The notes under the pieces: model-generated
The model's input: the letters and a program-made list of their open reading frames with translations, nothing else
What the model was told of the DNA's origin: nothing
Databases searched by the model: none
Position numbers and translations under genes: made by a program
Source: Planctomycetota bacterium
Lineage (GTDB): Bacteria; Planctomycetota; Phycisphaerae; SM23-33
NCBI GenBank assembly: GCA_030635145.1
Contig: DAOVZK010000024.1
Coordinates: 1-33,315, forward strand
DNA length: 33,315 nucleotides
Direction: 5' to 3'
In this document: piece by piece, positions 16,439-24,315 of the stretch
Layout: each line of letters starts with the position of its first letter
Position numbering within the stretch: position 1 is the stretch's first letter

Positions 16439-16467
16439 AGGATATTACGGCAGGGCATCAATGTCAA
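16439..16467 (-). promoter_or_regulatory. Sigma-70-like promoter of the ATP synthase operon
   Basis: On the minus strand: TTGACA (16462-16467), 17-nt spacer, TATCCT (16439-16444). Consensus -35 and good spacing; predicted start near 16432, giving a leader of about 100 nt that contains the inverted-repeat element. Confidence 0.65.
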
Positions 16468-16552
16468 GAATACCGCCTCAAAATGCATAAAAATTGCGAT
16501 TTGAAAATTCCAGGCTGCGGTGGGGGGGGGGGAGATGTTCTCGAAAGTACAA

Positions 16553-16591
16553 ATAAAAAACCTAAGCAGATCCGCATGGAACCTGCTTAGG
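16553..16591 (-). terminator. Rho-independent terminator downstream of the PEP-CTERM gene
   Basis: Nine perfect base pairs, CCTAAGCAG/CTGCTTAGG, with a 13-nt loop, followed on the minus strand by TTTTTTATTT. About 220 nt past the stop codon. On its far side runs a string of about ten G (near 16519-16530). Confidence 0.75.
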
Positions 16592-16632
16592 AAATGATTA
16601 TTTCCGCCACAGCAAAGGGCAGAAAAACGGAT

Positions 16633-16702
16633 ACCGGATGTGAGCTTATCCTCATCCGGTAAGTTAGAGGCGTCTCGGGGGCATGCTCAGGGACCCACCG
16701 AG
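16633..16702 (-). other. Two further hairpins in the 3' region of the PEP-CTERM gene
   Basis: Stem ACCGGATG/CATCCGGT (16633-16640 with 16653-16660), and a second, bulged stem of CTCGG...CCGAG within about 16674-16702. They stand between the first and the final terminator-like hairpins. No T run follows either one. Confidence 0.45.
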
Positions 16703-16750
16703 GACCTAAAATTCCATTGTTAAAAAGCGGCAAACAAAACGGAAAATTCA

Positions 16751-16784
16751 CCCGGAGAACAGGGCATTCGCTCTGCTCTCCGGG
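16751..16784 (-). terminator. Strong hairpin just after the PEP-CTERM stop codon
   Basis: A 14-position stem (one mismatch, one G-U) between cccggagaacaggg and ctctgctctccggg, loop cattcg. It starts about 25 nt past the stop. T-rich but interrupted sequence follows on the minus strand, so it may be a leaky terminator or a 3'-end stabiliser. Confidence 0.55.
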
Positions 16785-16808
16785 GTCCATCCTTTTGGAA
16801 CAAATCTA

Positions 16809-18305
16809 TTATTTGGTAGATTTTTTTCTGAGTCTACGTGTGACAATTCCTACCATACCGACACTGAGCAGAACCAATGTTGCCGGTTCCGGAGTGATAT
16901 CTACCTGAGCGATGTAGATGCGGTTGTCAGGGAGGTAGACGTCAGTCAACTGATCGTAAATTCCATCGTTGTTAGCATCAAAAAATAGGTTGCCTGACCC
17001 ATCGACACTGAACATGATTTCCACGGGGTTGATCTGCGAAGCCCCGGCAGCAGCACCGAAGTCGTAGAAGACTACTTCGTCGATGAGGCTTGTTCTTTCC
17101 GTAAGATTACCAAAATCGAGGTCGAGACGAATAACCTGCTGCTGCGTCCATTCGTTGATGTCAAAATCTTCGGAACCATAAGCACCAAGACCAGAGATAA
17201 CACCACCATCTGTGGCATTTTCTGCATATGTGGAGCGATCCATCATGGCGTCCTGATAGAGATACTCGAGAACCTGCTGGTTGTCATCGAGAAGCAATTG
17301 CTTGATTGCGGGGTTAAGCCTGATCTCCTCAGCCGACTTGCCGGGGAAAATGTTCGCCCACAAGCCGCTGCCGTGGCTTTCCGGATCGACTTCGCGGATT
17401 TCCATAGCAGCTGCGATAGTAGCAAGGTCAGCATTGCTGAGTGTTTTGCCGCCGTACTGGAACCAATCCTTCCAGGCCTGGTTTACGGCAGCATCATAAT
17501 CATGTGTGCCCTCGTTATATTTTCCAGGATAGCGAAGGCCGCTAATCGGATCAGTGGCAAGGTCGCTGTAGATATCGTTAGACTGCGCAACCTGCGGATT
17601 CGAGTTGTTGCTTTTGTCAGTACCGGAGAATGTCTGAACATCCTGGTTCCACTTACCGTCATGAATATAGACGTCCATTGTTACGTTGCTGCGGGGGGCG
17701 TTGCTTCCATTGACATTGTTTTTGTTTGTCAACCAAGCCATAGCGTAACCGTTACGGTCGCCATATTTTTCACGGTAATATGCCGCCAATTTTCCATCGT
17801 CAGATACACCACCAGCACCGGAATTGCTGTTGTATTTATCCTTGGTGTAGAAATCTTCCGGGGAGTTGTTCCACTGGCTGTAGTTCATGTAGAATCCCAT
17901 GCGGTCTTCTTTCTGAGTCAGCCAATAGTTGTCTTCAGGCTTAGTGGGATCGGCCGCAGGATTATACTCCGTCGCCCAGTTCATGGGAGACGACGGTTTG
18001 TCGACCGGGAAACTCGATGGAGACCAGTTGATATCCTGATTGTGCATGGTACTGCTGGAGCGTGTCGACCACCAGTTCTTGAACACGCTGATTCTCTGGT
18101 CACCGGGATTCAGGATACCGTTGTTGTCAGTATCGATAAAAATGTACCAGTCTTTCACGTAATCTGAGCGAAGTTCGCGATAACCTGAGTACTCTACCGG
18201 TTCATACGGTGGTGGGGGAGTAGTAGCTGCAAAAGCAGCACTACCGGCAAAAAACAATACCAGCAGCCCCAGAATCATTACCTTTGTTTTGTTTGAGCAT
18301 TTCAT
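16809..18305 (-). CDS. PEP-CTERM sorted exoprotein, otherwise unknown
   Basis: 498 residues. Signal peptide (KTKVMILGLLVLFFAGSAAFA) at the start; at the end TPEPATLVLLSVGMVGIV and then the basic RRLRKKS, the PEP-CTERM signal for exosortase processing and transfer to the cell surface. In between there is no enzyme motif I know. The body is Asn/Asp/Tyr/Trp-rich, as in matrix or cell-surface proteins, with two calcium-loop-like segments, DTDNNGILNPGD and DANNDGIYD. The ATG at 18305 is chosen because AGGA lies 9 nt upstream and the signal peptide then starts correctly. A single gene with structured 3' sequence. No exosortase gene is in the window. Confidence 0.85.
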   Translation of the reverse strand: MKCSNKTKVMILGLLVLFFAGSAAFAATTPPPPYEPVEYSGYRELRSDYVKDWYIFIDTDNNGILNPGDQRISVFKNWWSTRSSSTMHNQDINWSPSSFPVDKPSSPMNWATEYNPAADPTKPEDNYWLTQKEDRMGFYMNYSQWNNSPEDFYTKDKYNSNSGAGGVSDDGKLAAYYREKYGDRNGYAMAWLTNKNNVNGSNAPRSNVTMDVYIHDGKWNQDVQTFSGTDKSNNSNPQVAQSNDIYSDLATDPISGLRYPGKYNEGTHDYDAAVNQAWKDWFQYGGKTLSNADLATIAAAMEIREVDPESHGSGLWANIFPGKSAEEIRLNPAIKQLLLDDNQQVLEYLYQDAMMDRSTYAENATDGGVISGLGAYGSEDFDINEWTQQQVIRLDLDFGNLTERTSLIDEVVFYDFGAAAGASQINPVEIMFSVDGSGNLFFDANNDGIYDQLTDVYLPDNRIYIAQVDITPEPATLVLLSVGMVGIVTRRLRKKSTK

Positions 18306-19495
18306 TTTGAGCATTCCTTTCGGCTGAGCTTTTTGCACAGCAACTTCTTCCCGCCCGGATTCTCTGATTTTCCAGACCTCGTTTTTATACGGTTTTTAGT
18401 TAAAACTTTTGCTGTCGTCTACTTACCGTTTTCGTATAAGTAACCATCGGATTTTGCGCAGCATCTCTGCAAACACAAAACCCACCAAAACAGGGCAGGG
18501 GATACGCTTCCCGCAATTACAAACCTGCAATGGCAAAGTAATTTCAATCCAATTGTCAAAAAGTCGTCAAAACTAACGTTGGGAGATTGAGCTGAGGCGT
18601 GCGAAAGCGTCTGTTAGACATTTTCGATTCATTTCATTATCACAATTTACAATGAGCCTGAGCATCTTTTTACCAAAATCTCCTAAGTTCTCCTAAAATT
18701 TCCAAATCCGTGCCGAACTCAATCGGCGGCGACCATTTCAAAACGTCCTGAGTGTGCCCGAAGGGATGAGAATCCGGACACACCAAGACCACTGAAATGT
18801 TATTATCGTTTTGAGCCGGACCCCACAGGTACGCAAACCGCACCCGTCAGTACCACGAATTCACTTGAGCAGCAAATCCATGACAAAAGTTCGAGCATAA
18901 ATTTTCTTGTCTCCTCTAACATTTTTTCCAAATTTTCCAATCTGTAAGGCGAAGGCGATAACTGAGCTGAGCAAACCACCTAAAACATCGCCGAGCATAG
19001 CGACTCAATGGTCCACCGCCTTGCTTAACCAGACGAAACTTTCACGAATACGGACACCAAAATATGTCCGCCACATGCAACTGAATAATCAGCATTTCAA
19101 CCGATTTGAGCTATTTACATGTGATTTGCAAAAGAAAATTCACAAAAGAGGAAAACCGCGCCGAGCGAGCCTGAGCCTTTTCGAGCAAATATCCCATCTT
19201 TTGCATACTCCGTTTGCAGTCTTCAAACACACTCCGTCTGAGAGCATAGTTAGTTTACCCCGATATATCAGAACTGTCAAGCAGAAAAGGAGGATTTATC
19301 TGGCATGTCGAATAAAAAATCCGCTGTGGTATAAATGTTCAGAAAAAGAGGCCTAGAAAAATTAAGGCTTTTTTTGACACAGTGGGGACTTTTAGTGCTA
19401 TACAGCGAAAAAATAATTTTGCCAATATATGTATGCCCCAGATTAAACGTCCGATAATATAGGTTATGTGACGTAAGTGCTTTTACGAAAGGGGC
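18306..19495. other. About 1.2 kb without a convincing gene
   Basis: The only long open frame (18907-19356, +) starts with TTG, has no ribosome site and reads like translated non-coding DNA, so it is left out. On the minus strand a good promoter lies at 19252-19280. A 35-codon frame starting at 19247 begins about where its transcript would start, without a ribosome site. Possible contents are a long leader of the PEP-CTERM gene, a small RNA or decayed sequence. A weak stem with seven T (near 19352-19376, +) could be a terminator. Confidence 0.45.
19252..19280 (-). promoter_or_regulatory. Promoter-like site with no gene close downstream
   Basis: On the minus strand: TTGACA (19275-19280), 17-nt spacer, TAAACT (19252-19257). 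The next clear gene in that direction is the PEP-CTERM gene, more than 900 bp away. Confidence 0.5.
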
Positions 19496-20509
19496 TTATG
19501 GTTTTTGGGCCAAATTAATGAGATTATTGACTATTTTCAATCCAAGCTCCTGTAGCATTTTCAGGTCATCGGCCGGGCGTTGCCCAGCTGTCGTCAAATA
19601 GTTTCCAATCATACAGCTGGTGGCACCTGCGGCGAAAATGCGGTTTTGCATTGAACCGAGGGTTTTCTCTCGGCCGCCGGCGACTTTTATGTCAAGATCT
19701 GGCAACATCAGCCGGTAAATGGCGATAATCGTGAGGATTTCCATTTTCGGTAAAGTTTCGAGCTCACCAAGCGGAGTTTCCGGGATCGGCGATAGAAAAT
19801 TCAGCGGTACAATGTCGGGTTTGACGACATCCCGCAAAGTTTCAGCCAATTCGATCCGATCCGCCCAAGTTTCGCCCATTCCAAATAAACCACCACTGCA
19901 AATCTTGAAACCAGCGTCCTTTGCCACTTGCAGAGTTTTCAGTTTGGACTCGTAAGTATGTGAAGATACTACGGTTGAAAAAAAGCTGCGGGATGTTTCC
20001 AGGTTGTGGTGATATCGGGTGATCTTGGCTGCGGTTAGCATTTCAGCTTGTTGCTGGGAAAGCTCGCCAAGCGAGGCACAAATGCCAATCTTGGACTCCA
20101 TTTTGCTGTAAATATCGCCTGACGCTTGAATTACGTCATCTATATCGCGTTTTGCGGGCGTTTTTCCGGAATTTACTATACCGATCGAAGCCGACCCAAG
20201 CTCCGCAGCATCTTCGGCAGCCTGAAGCATTTCTGAGACGGGCGTGCGTTTGGATTCCGTTAGATTCGGGGCAGAAACCCCTGACTGAGCGCACCATTTG
20301 CAGTCGTTCGGGCAGGCCCCGAGTTTTCCCGGGACAATGGAGCACAATCGCACCTGATTGCCAAATCGGGCCCGACGTACCTCCCCTGCCAGCTGCAGCA
20401 CTACTTCTGCACCCCCCTGTTGCGACATTTCCACTAAAAAAAGAGCATCATCCCGGGGCAGTGGATTTCCGCCCAGGACGTGCTCTTTGATTTGTTCAAA
20501 TTTCGACAA
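19496..20509 (-). CDS. bioB: Biotin synthase, resembling the anaerobe type
   Basis: 337 residues. BioB is a radical-SAM enzyme that inserts sulfur into dethiobiotin. The SAM-cluster motif is C66-C70-C73 (GACPNDCKWCAQS). Cysteines matching E. coli C128 (GICASLG) and C188 (KICSGG) are present, and GGRE supplies the R260 equivalent. The C97 equivalent is Gly110 (SASIGIVNSG), so one ligand of the classic [2Fe-2S] cluster is missing; an extra Cys, C56, sits in LCSIVPGK. This matches BioBs of strict anaerobes, some of which use a [4Fe-5S] cluster (inference). Start TTG at 20509 without a clear ribosome site, 17 nt after the previous stop, so probably coupled. No other bio genes are present. Confidence 0.93.
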   Translation of the reverse strand: MSKFEQIKEHVLGGNPLPRDDALFLVEMSQQGGAEVVLQLAGEVRRARFGNQVRLCSIVPGKLGACPNDCKWCAQSGVSAPNLTESKRTPVSEMLQAAEDAAELGSASIGIVNSGKTPAKRDIDDVIQASGDIYSKMESKIGICASLGELSQQQAEMLTAAKITRYHHNLETSRSFFSTVVSSHTYESKLKTLQVAKDAGFKICSGGLFGMGETWADRIELAETLRDVVKPDIVPLNFLSPIPETPLGELETLPKMEILTIIAIYRLMLPDLDIKVAGGREKTLGSMQNRIFAAGATSCMIGNYLTTAGQRPADDLKMLQELGLKIVNNLINLAQKP

Positions 20510-20526
20510 TTTATTGCAACTCGAAG

Positions 20527-20829
20527 CTATCGTGCTGCTCTGAATACTGTAGCCAAATTGACCGGGCGAGTAACGGGCAGCACTCTGTTTCTGACAGCGT
20601 CGATGCTGTAGGCCATCAGCTTCTGGTTTGGCACATCAATGATGTAGACAATATCCTGTGAACTGCTTGCCTTGCCGTTAAGCATAATGTATCGCCCTGC
20701 CGGGGCCCTACTGTTGGAATACGCCAACGCCGCGTCATCATTGTCAAGCGAGCTGACAACCATAATACCCAGCAAGCCCGCGGTCAAAAGAAGCACTACT
20801 ATAAGCAGATTTTCGTTATTTTTAATCAT
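20527..20829 (-). CDS. Small membrane-anchored protein, paralogue B
   Basis: About 100 residues. One N-terminal helix (LLIVVLLLTAGLLGIMVVSS), then about 70 residues likely outside the membrane, with the pattern YIMLNGKA...DIVYIIDVPNQKLMAYSID. The same pattern (Y-x-A/L... D-x-x-x-IDxxxQxxxxY/W) occurs in the gene upstream, so the two are probably a tandem duplicate. No family is recognised; the IDxxxQ...Y repeat could be one blade of a beta structure. The ATG at 20829 is preferred over 20835 because AGGAG then sits 7 nt away. bioB starts 17 nt after the stop, hence likely one operon. Confidence 0.7.
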   Translation of the reverse strand: MIKNNENLLIVVLLLTAGLLGIMVVSSLDNDDAALAYSNSRAPAGRYIMLNGKASSSQDIVYIIDVPNQKLMAYSIDAVRNRVLPVTRPVNLATVFRAAR

Positions 20830-20850
20830 TTTCATTCTCCTGATGGGGGC

Positions 20851-21141
20851 TTAGCGTGTGATACTAAAATCGCTCGGCAACGTTCGTTTACTTAGCGGTT
20901 CCAGTTTCTTTCGCCCACTGTTCCATTTCCACACCGCCATCTGCTGAGTGGCCAGATCAATAACGCAAAGAGCATCGAGATCCTTATTAACCTTGGTGGT
21001 CACAGCTACGTAGTTCGTTTTTGGGAAAGGTGTACCCTGCTGCGCTTGTGCCTCGGGCATACTGGTGCTTACCAGCACTCCAATCAAGACGACATTCACG
21101 CATAGCAGCGTAATGATCAAAATTTTCCGGGTTTTATCCAT
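20851..21141 (-). CDS. Small membrane-anchored protein, paralogue A
   Basis: About 96 residues. Basic start MDKTRK, helix ILIITLLCVNVVLIGVLVS, then EAQAQQ (a possible cleavage site), then an external part with NYVAVTTKVNKDLDALCVID and LATQQMAVWKWN. This part resembles the downstream paralogue: both share the D-x-L/V-x-x-IDxxxQxxxxY/W core and end in a short basic tail with F-x-x-x-R. The ATG at 21141 has GGGAG 8 nt upstream; longer in-frame starts lack a site. 21 nt separate it from the next gene. Function unknown. Confidence 0.7.
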   Translation of the reverse strand: MDKTRKILIITLLCVNVVLIGVLVSTSMPEAQAQQGTPFPKTNYVAVTTKVNKDLDALCVIDLATQQMAVWKWNSGRKKLEPLSKRTLPSDFSITR

Positions 21142-21315
21142 TCTCAAATCTCCCATCTCGGCCGCCATATAAACTGTGTCTTTCGGGGGCCGTACCCGTA
21201 TCAGACGTTTTGGTAATCAGTAGCGGTTTCAAAAGCTAAAGACACACCCAAGCTCGCAACGTTAGCCAAAAAATTCTTGATCAGCAAACACGATAAGCAC
21301 GAACGTTCGGCAAGT

Positions 21316-21537
21316 TTAATCTTCCTGGTGCGATCTTTTGGACGATTTCATCGCCACCGCCAACAAGCCAACGAGGAACACGAGAAGAAGAATCACGCCC
21401 TTCCAGTAAAGAGACATTTCTTCCAGTTCAGGACATTCAAAGCCGTCCCCATCGGCCGCCGCTGCGGTGCTGACCAACAGACACCCCAAGGCAAGCGACA
21501 TTATCGCTGATTTTGTTGTAATCGATTTCCTTATCAT
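21316..21537 (-). CDS. Small exported or membrane protein, perhaps leaderless
   Basis: About 73 residues. N-terminal signal peptide (MIRKSITTKSAIMSLALG and LLVSTAAAA), a short acidic outer part with one Cys (DGDGFECPELEEMSLYW) and a C-terminal helix VILLLVFLVGLLAVAM ending in a basic tail. This is the layout of a tiny single-span protein. No family is recognised. The ATG at 21537 lies at the predicted transcription start, so the message would have almost no leader. Other in-frame ATGs upstream lie before or within the -10 box and are unlikely. Confidence 0.55.
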   Translation of the reverse strand: MIRKSITTKSAIMSLALGCLLVSTAAAADGDGFECPELEEMSLYWKGVILLLVFLVGLLAVAMKSSKRSHQED

Positions 21538-21544
21538 GCGTTGC

Positions 21545-21573
21545 ATTATACGCATATAGAACATCGGACACAA
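21545..21573 (-). promoter_or_regulatory. Promoter of the small membrane protein gene
   Basis: On the minus strand: TTGTGT (21568-21573), 17-nt spacer, TATAAT (21545-21550), then seven bases to the ATG at 21537. Confidence 0.6.
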
Positions 21574-21636
21574 TCCCCCATAACTTGTAGACGAAAAAAA
21601 ATGCTGCGATAAAATTCTCCCCCAAAGCGGCTGGGT

Positions 21637-21796
21637 TAGAGCATTTTAAGGTTGAGATGCGATTGTACTGCGTTAGCGAGGACAAGTTTGTCAAGGACGC
21701 TGAAGCAGACATAGTAAGCTATGTCGATGCAAGCGGACGCAGACACACGCCGCCACAGCTAGCAGGACGGTTGCAGAACAAGCTTAAAATGCTCTA
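21637..21796. repeat. TA-GAGCA inverted-repeat element, 160 bp
   Basis: Ends TAGAGCATTTTAAGGTT and AAGCTTAAAATGCTCTA are inverted repeats (16 of 17 match). Inside are further palindromes, such as GACATAG-TAAG-CTATGTC at 21708-21725 and GACAA/TTGTC. It shares ACGCCGCCAC and the overall layout with the reverse strand of 29546-29706, which is almost the same length. No open frame. TA at both ends suggests insertion at a TA site, as with IS630/Tc1-type elements (inference). Its right end supplies the TAG stop of the neighbouring minus-strand gene. Confidence 0.75.
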
Positions 21797-22315
21797 GAGC
21801 AAATCCGTAATATCCCTCGCCATTTTCGCGAATTCAGAACTTGGGACTCCGATAGTCTCCCATTTTTTGCTGCGAGGCTTGGCGGCGGTGAGATAGTCTT
21901 TTAGTGTGACCCCCATGAATGCGTAGTAATTTTCTCGGAAGAAATGCAGATCATCGAACGGTGAATTTTCTGGTGGGCCCTGCAGCCAATACGCAAAAAC
22001 GAAAACACCCCTGAAATTTTCCCTGAAGATTTTTTCCCAGTGCATCAACCCTTCGACGTCTTCTCGCATGACCCAGTTCTCCCATGCTTTTACCCCCCTG
22101 CGTTTTCGGCCGGGTATTATATCCGGAAACTTTCGGCCTTTAACGTCTACCAGTAAATTGCCCCCGGTTTCGCTGTAAACCACAAAATCGAAGCTTTTTA
22201 GCTTTATCGATTTAAACAACGCCCTTTTCTTCTCGTCTACCCCCACGTACGGAATGCCTTTTGTGCGAAGGTAGTCTTCAAACGCTGCTTCGTAATGTAC
22301 GGATCTCTTAACCAT
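21794..22315 (-). CDS. HYExAFE-type protein with nuclease-like fold
   Basis: 173 residues. The start holds HYEAAFEDYLR (7-17), the name-giving motif of a family seen in planctomycetes. The middle has D43 (FDFVVY) and LLVDVKGR with D57 and K59, the spacing of the PD-(D/E)xK nuclease core. Other conserved-looking parts are WENWVMREDVEGL and FVFAYWLQ. Whether it cuts DNA is not known. The stop TAG coincides with the end of the 160-bp inverted repeat, so the original C-terminus may have been a little longer. It follows hisS after a 113-bp AT-rich gap with palindromes and may have its own promoter. Confidence 0.8.
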   Translation of the reverse strand: MVKRSVHYEAAFEDYLRTKGIPYVGVDEKKRALFKSIKLKSFDFVVYSETGGNLLVDVKGRKFPDIIPGRKRRGVKAWENWVMREDVEGLMHWEKIFRENFRGVFVFAYWLQGPPENSPFDDLHFFRENYYAFMGVTLKDYLTAAKPRSKKWETIGVPSSEFAKMARDITDLL

Positions 22316-22347
22316 AATCTATTGCATATATTTTTATATGTACACAT

Positions 22348-22396
22348 CAACCAATGATTAAATAATCATGCTTTTATGAAATCATATGAGCATGAA
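22348..22396. other. AT-rich palindromes between hisS and the HYExAFE gene
   Basis: ATGATTA/TAATCAT with a 2-nt centre near 22353-22368, and CATGCT...AGCATG enclosing ATGA/TCAT near 22367-22395. They lie upstream of the HYExAFE gene and could be operator sites; nothing identifies a regulator. Confidence 0.4.
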
Positions 22397-22428
22397 ATTT
22401 AATATGGATTTAAGCATACTTCTTCCCG

Positions 22429-23748
22429 CTAAGATTTATCCATTCCCCCGAGAACACCCCGTGGGTTAGCGAGAAATTCCACCACCGAAACATCACCCTG
22501 CCCCCCGGACTGCAAATCCTTAAGCGACACCCCGTCTTTGCGAACGATAACGCCCAAGCGGGCTCCGCGACGATTAGCCTCTTTCAGCTGTTTACCGACA
22601 TTTTGCCGCTTAAACGCGTAATCGGCTGCAAATCCATCCCTGCGAAGCTGCCCGACGATTTTCATAACATCGCAGAATGCATCTTCCTCGCCATCTATCA
22701 CAAAAAAGTCCAGCTGGCTCCCCAGCACTTCCGCTGGTATTTTGTCTTTTTCCTGCAGCAGAATCCCCAGCACAACGTCGCCCATTCCGAAGCCAGTTGC
22801 ACCGACGCTTGGTCCGCCAACGACTTCGAGAAGCCTGTCGTATCGGCCTCCACCGGCGAGAGCACGTAGCGAATTTTTGCGATCAAATACTTCATACACA
22901 ACGCCCGTATAATACGCCAACCCGCGAACAATCGTCATGTCCAGCTGTGCGTAGTCGCTAATTCCCATCTGCTCGAGCTTGACGAACAGCTGCTCCAGTC
23001 TGCCGATTTCTTCATCGAGCGCACTGTCGCGAGCAGGAAAAATTTTTCGTATCTCGTCGATGGTTTTCGTACCTTGCAGCGTCATCGCCACGCCCAGCGA
23101 GTCCACACACAACCCCGCCGTTTCGACAAGTTTCGCGAATCCGTCGGCGTCAACTTTGGCGGTCTTGTCCAGCAACGCCAGTCCCGTATCGATCTGGTCG
23201 TCGGCCAATCCGCCCGTTTTCAGAGCAGCTACGGTTATCGGCCTTGAGCCGATCCGCACGCACGCGTCGTCGGGTGTGAGATTTACTTCACGCAAGAAGT
23301 CGACCGCCACGAAAATGCATTCGGCGTCGGCCTGGATGTCGTCAACGCCGATGACGTCTACGTTCCACTGGAAGAATTCTCGCAGCCGCCCTTTTTGCGG
23401 ATTTTCGGCACGGCACAAACGCGGAACCGCGAACCACTTTATCGGGCGAGGTAGCGAATTTATCTTCGCCGCCACCATCCGCGCCAGCGACGGGGTAATT
23501 TCCGGCCGAATCGCAAGGTTCCGCCCTCCCCTGTCGGTGAAATTAAACAGCTGCGACGCAATCTCATCACCGCTCTTGACGGTAAACAAATCCAGATATT
23601 CGAAAATCGGCGCGTCGTACTCCTCGAACCCGTTGCGCAGCGACACTGCTCGCCACGCATCGGTTATGTAGTTTCTGACCCGCATCTCGGCGGGGTAAAA
23701 ATCGCGAGTACCTTTTACCGCCTGAAATTTTTTTCGCTTCTCTGCCAT
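22429..23748 (-). CDS. hisS: Histidyl-tRNA synthetase
   Basis: 439 residues. Class II synthetase: motif 1 region QAVKGTRDFYP, motif 2 CRAENPQKGRLREFFQWNVDV, histidine loops RGLAYYTG and motif 3 AGGGRYDRLLE with GFGMGDVVL. The C-terminal anticodon-binding domain begins near residue 330. The motif-2 entry reads RPEITPSLARMV rather than the RPEGT common in E. coli-type enzymes, so it belongs to a different bacterial or eukaryote-like branch. It charges tRNA-His with histidine. Follows the YkgJ gene by about 75 nt on the same strand. Confidence 0.95.
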   Translation of the reverse strand: MAEKRKKFQAVKGTRDFYPAEMRVRNYITDAWRAVSLRNGFEEYDAPIFEYLDLFTVKSGDEIASQLFNFTDRGGRNLAIRPEITPSLARMVAAKINSLPRPIKWFAVPRLCRAENPQKGRLREFFQWNVDVIGVDDIQADAECIFVAVDFLREVNLTPDDACVRIGSRPITVAALKTGGLADDQIDTGLALLDKTAKVDADGFAKLVETAGLCVDSLGVAMTLQGTKTIDEIRKIFPARDSALDEEIGRLEQLFVKLEQMGISDYAQLDMTIVRGLAYYTGVVYEVFDRKNSLRALAGGGRYDRLLEVVGGPSVGATGFGMGDVVLGILLQEKDKIPAEVLGSQLDFFVIDGEEDAFCDVMKIVGQLRRDGFAADYAFKRQNVGKQLKEANRRGARLGVIVRKDGVSLKDLQSGGQGDVSVVEFLANPRGVLGGMDKS

Positions 23749-23823
23749 CAGATTCTTTTCAACATGATTACGTTATTCAAAACTCTGCGACCCCAGCTGC
23801 CAGAGTGTAGCACAATCGCTCGA

Positions 23824-24315
23824 CTACTTCCGCTTTTTCTTCGGGGTTTTCTTTTTCGATTTCGACGGCAATGTTACATGCCCGAGCTTGATAAGATTTT
23901 CACGCATGCCCTTCTTGGTAACCCCCGCCAGCTCCGCACGGTGCTTGACCATGTCGCGTTCGTAGACGGCAACGCCCAGCGTTTTGCGAGCGTAGGCATC
24001 GAGCTGTTCGGGCGTGAGAAATTCTTCCTGGTATCCGAAGTCTCCACCCGTGGCCTCGCAGCCGTCATAGTCGTAGTTGCGGCAAATCAGTGGGCGATTT
24101 TCGTATATCGTGCAGCGGTGGTTTTCGTCCAGCATTTGGCACTTGTTTTCGATCTGGATGTACCAGTCGTCGTCCTCGTCGATATGCACGCTGACACCTT
24201 CGTGGCAAAGATACCACCTGATATCCTCAAACTCGTCATACTCGTCGGGCTCGTCAATTTCAAAACAGAAATATTGACAACACAAAGCCTTACAATTGCC
24301 ACAAGGGTCGCTCAT
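23824..24315 (-). CDS. YkgJ-family cysteine-cluster protein
   Basis: About 163 residues. Cysteine pattern CGNCKALCCQYFC at the start, then KCQMLDENHRCTIYENRPLIC and R-x-Y: the YkgJ (zinc or iron-sulfur cluster) signature. The middle is very acidic (DEPDEYDEFED, IDEDDD) and the end strongly basic (SKSKKKTPKKKRK). Function unknown; family members are thought to bind a metal cluster. The ATG at 24315 is chosen because GGAG lies 8 nt upstream. Upstream, a -10 box TATAAT (24416-24421, minus) has no good -35. Confidence 0.85.
   Translation of the reverse strand: MSDPCGNCKALCCQYFCFEIDEPDEYDEFEDIRWYLCHEGVSVHIDEDDDWYIQIENKCQMLDENHRCTIYENRPLICRNYDYDGCEATGGDFGYQEEFLTPEQLDAYARKTLGVAVYERDMVKHRAELAGVTKKGMRENLIKLGHVTLPSKSKKKTPKKKRK

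Noticed and set aside
16587-16790. 67-codon minus-strand frame downstream of the PEP-CTERM gene
   Set aside because: It spans three hairpins and lacks a ribosome site.
18907-19356. 149-codon open frame on the + strand
   Set aside because: TTG start, no ribosome site, no recognisable motif and a composition rich in Ser, Lys, Pro, His and Thr, like chance translation.
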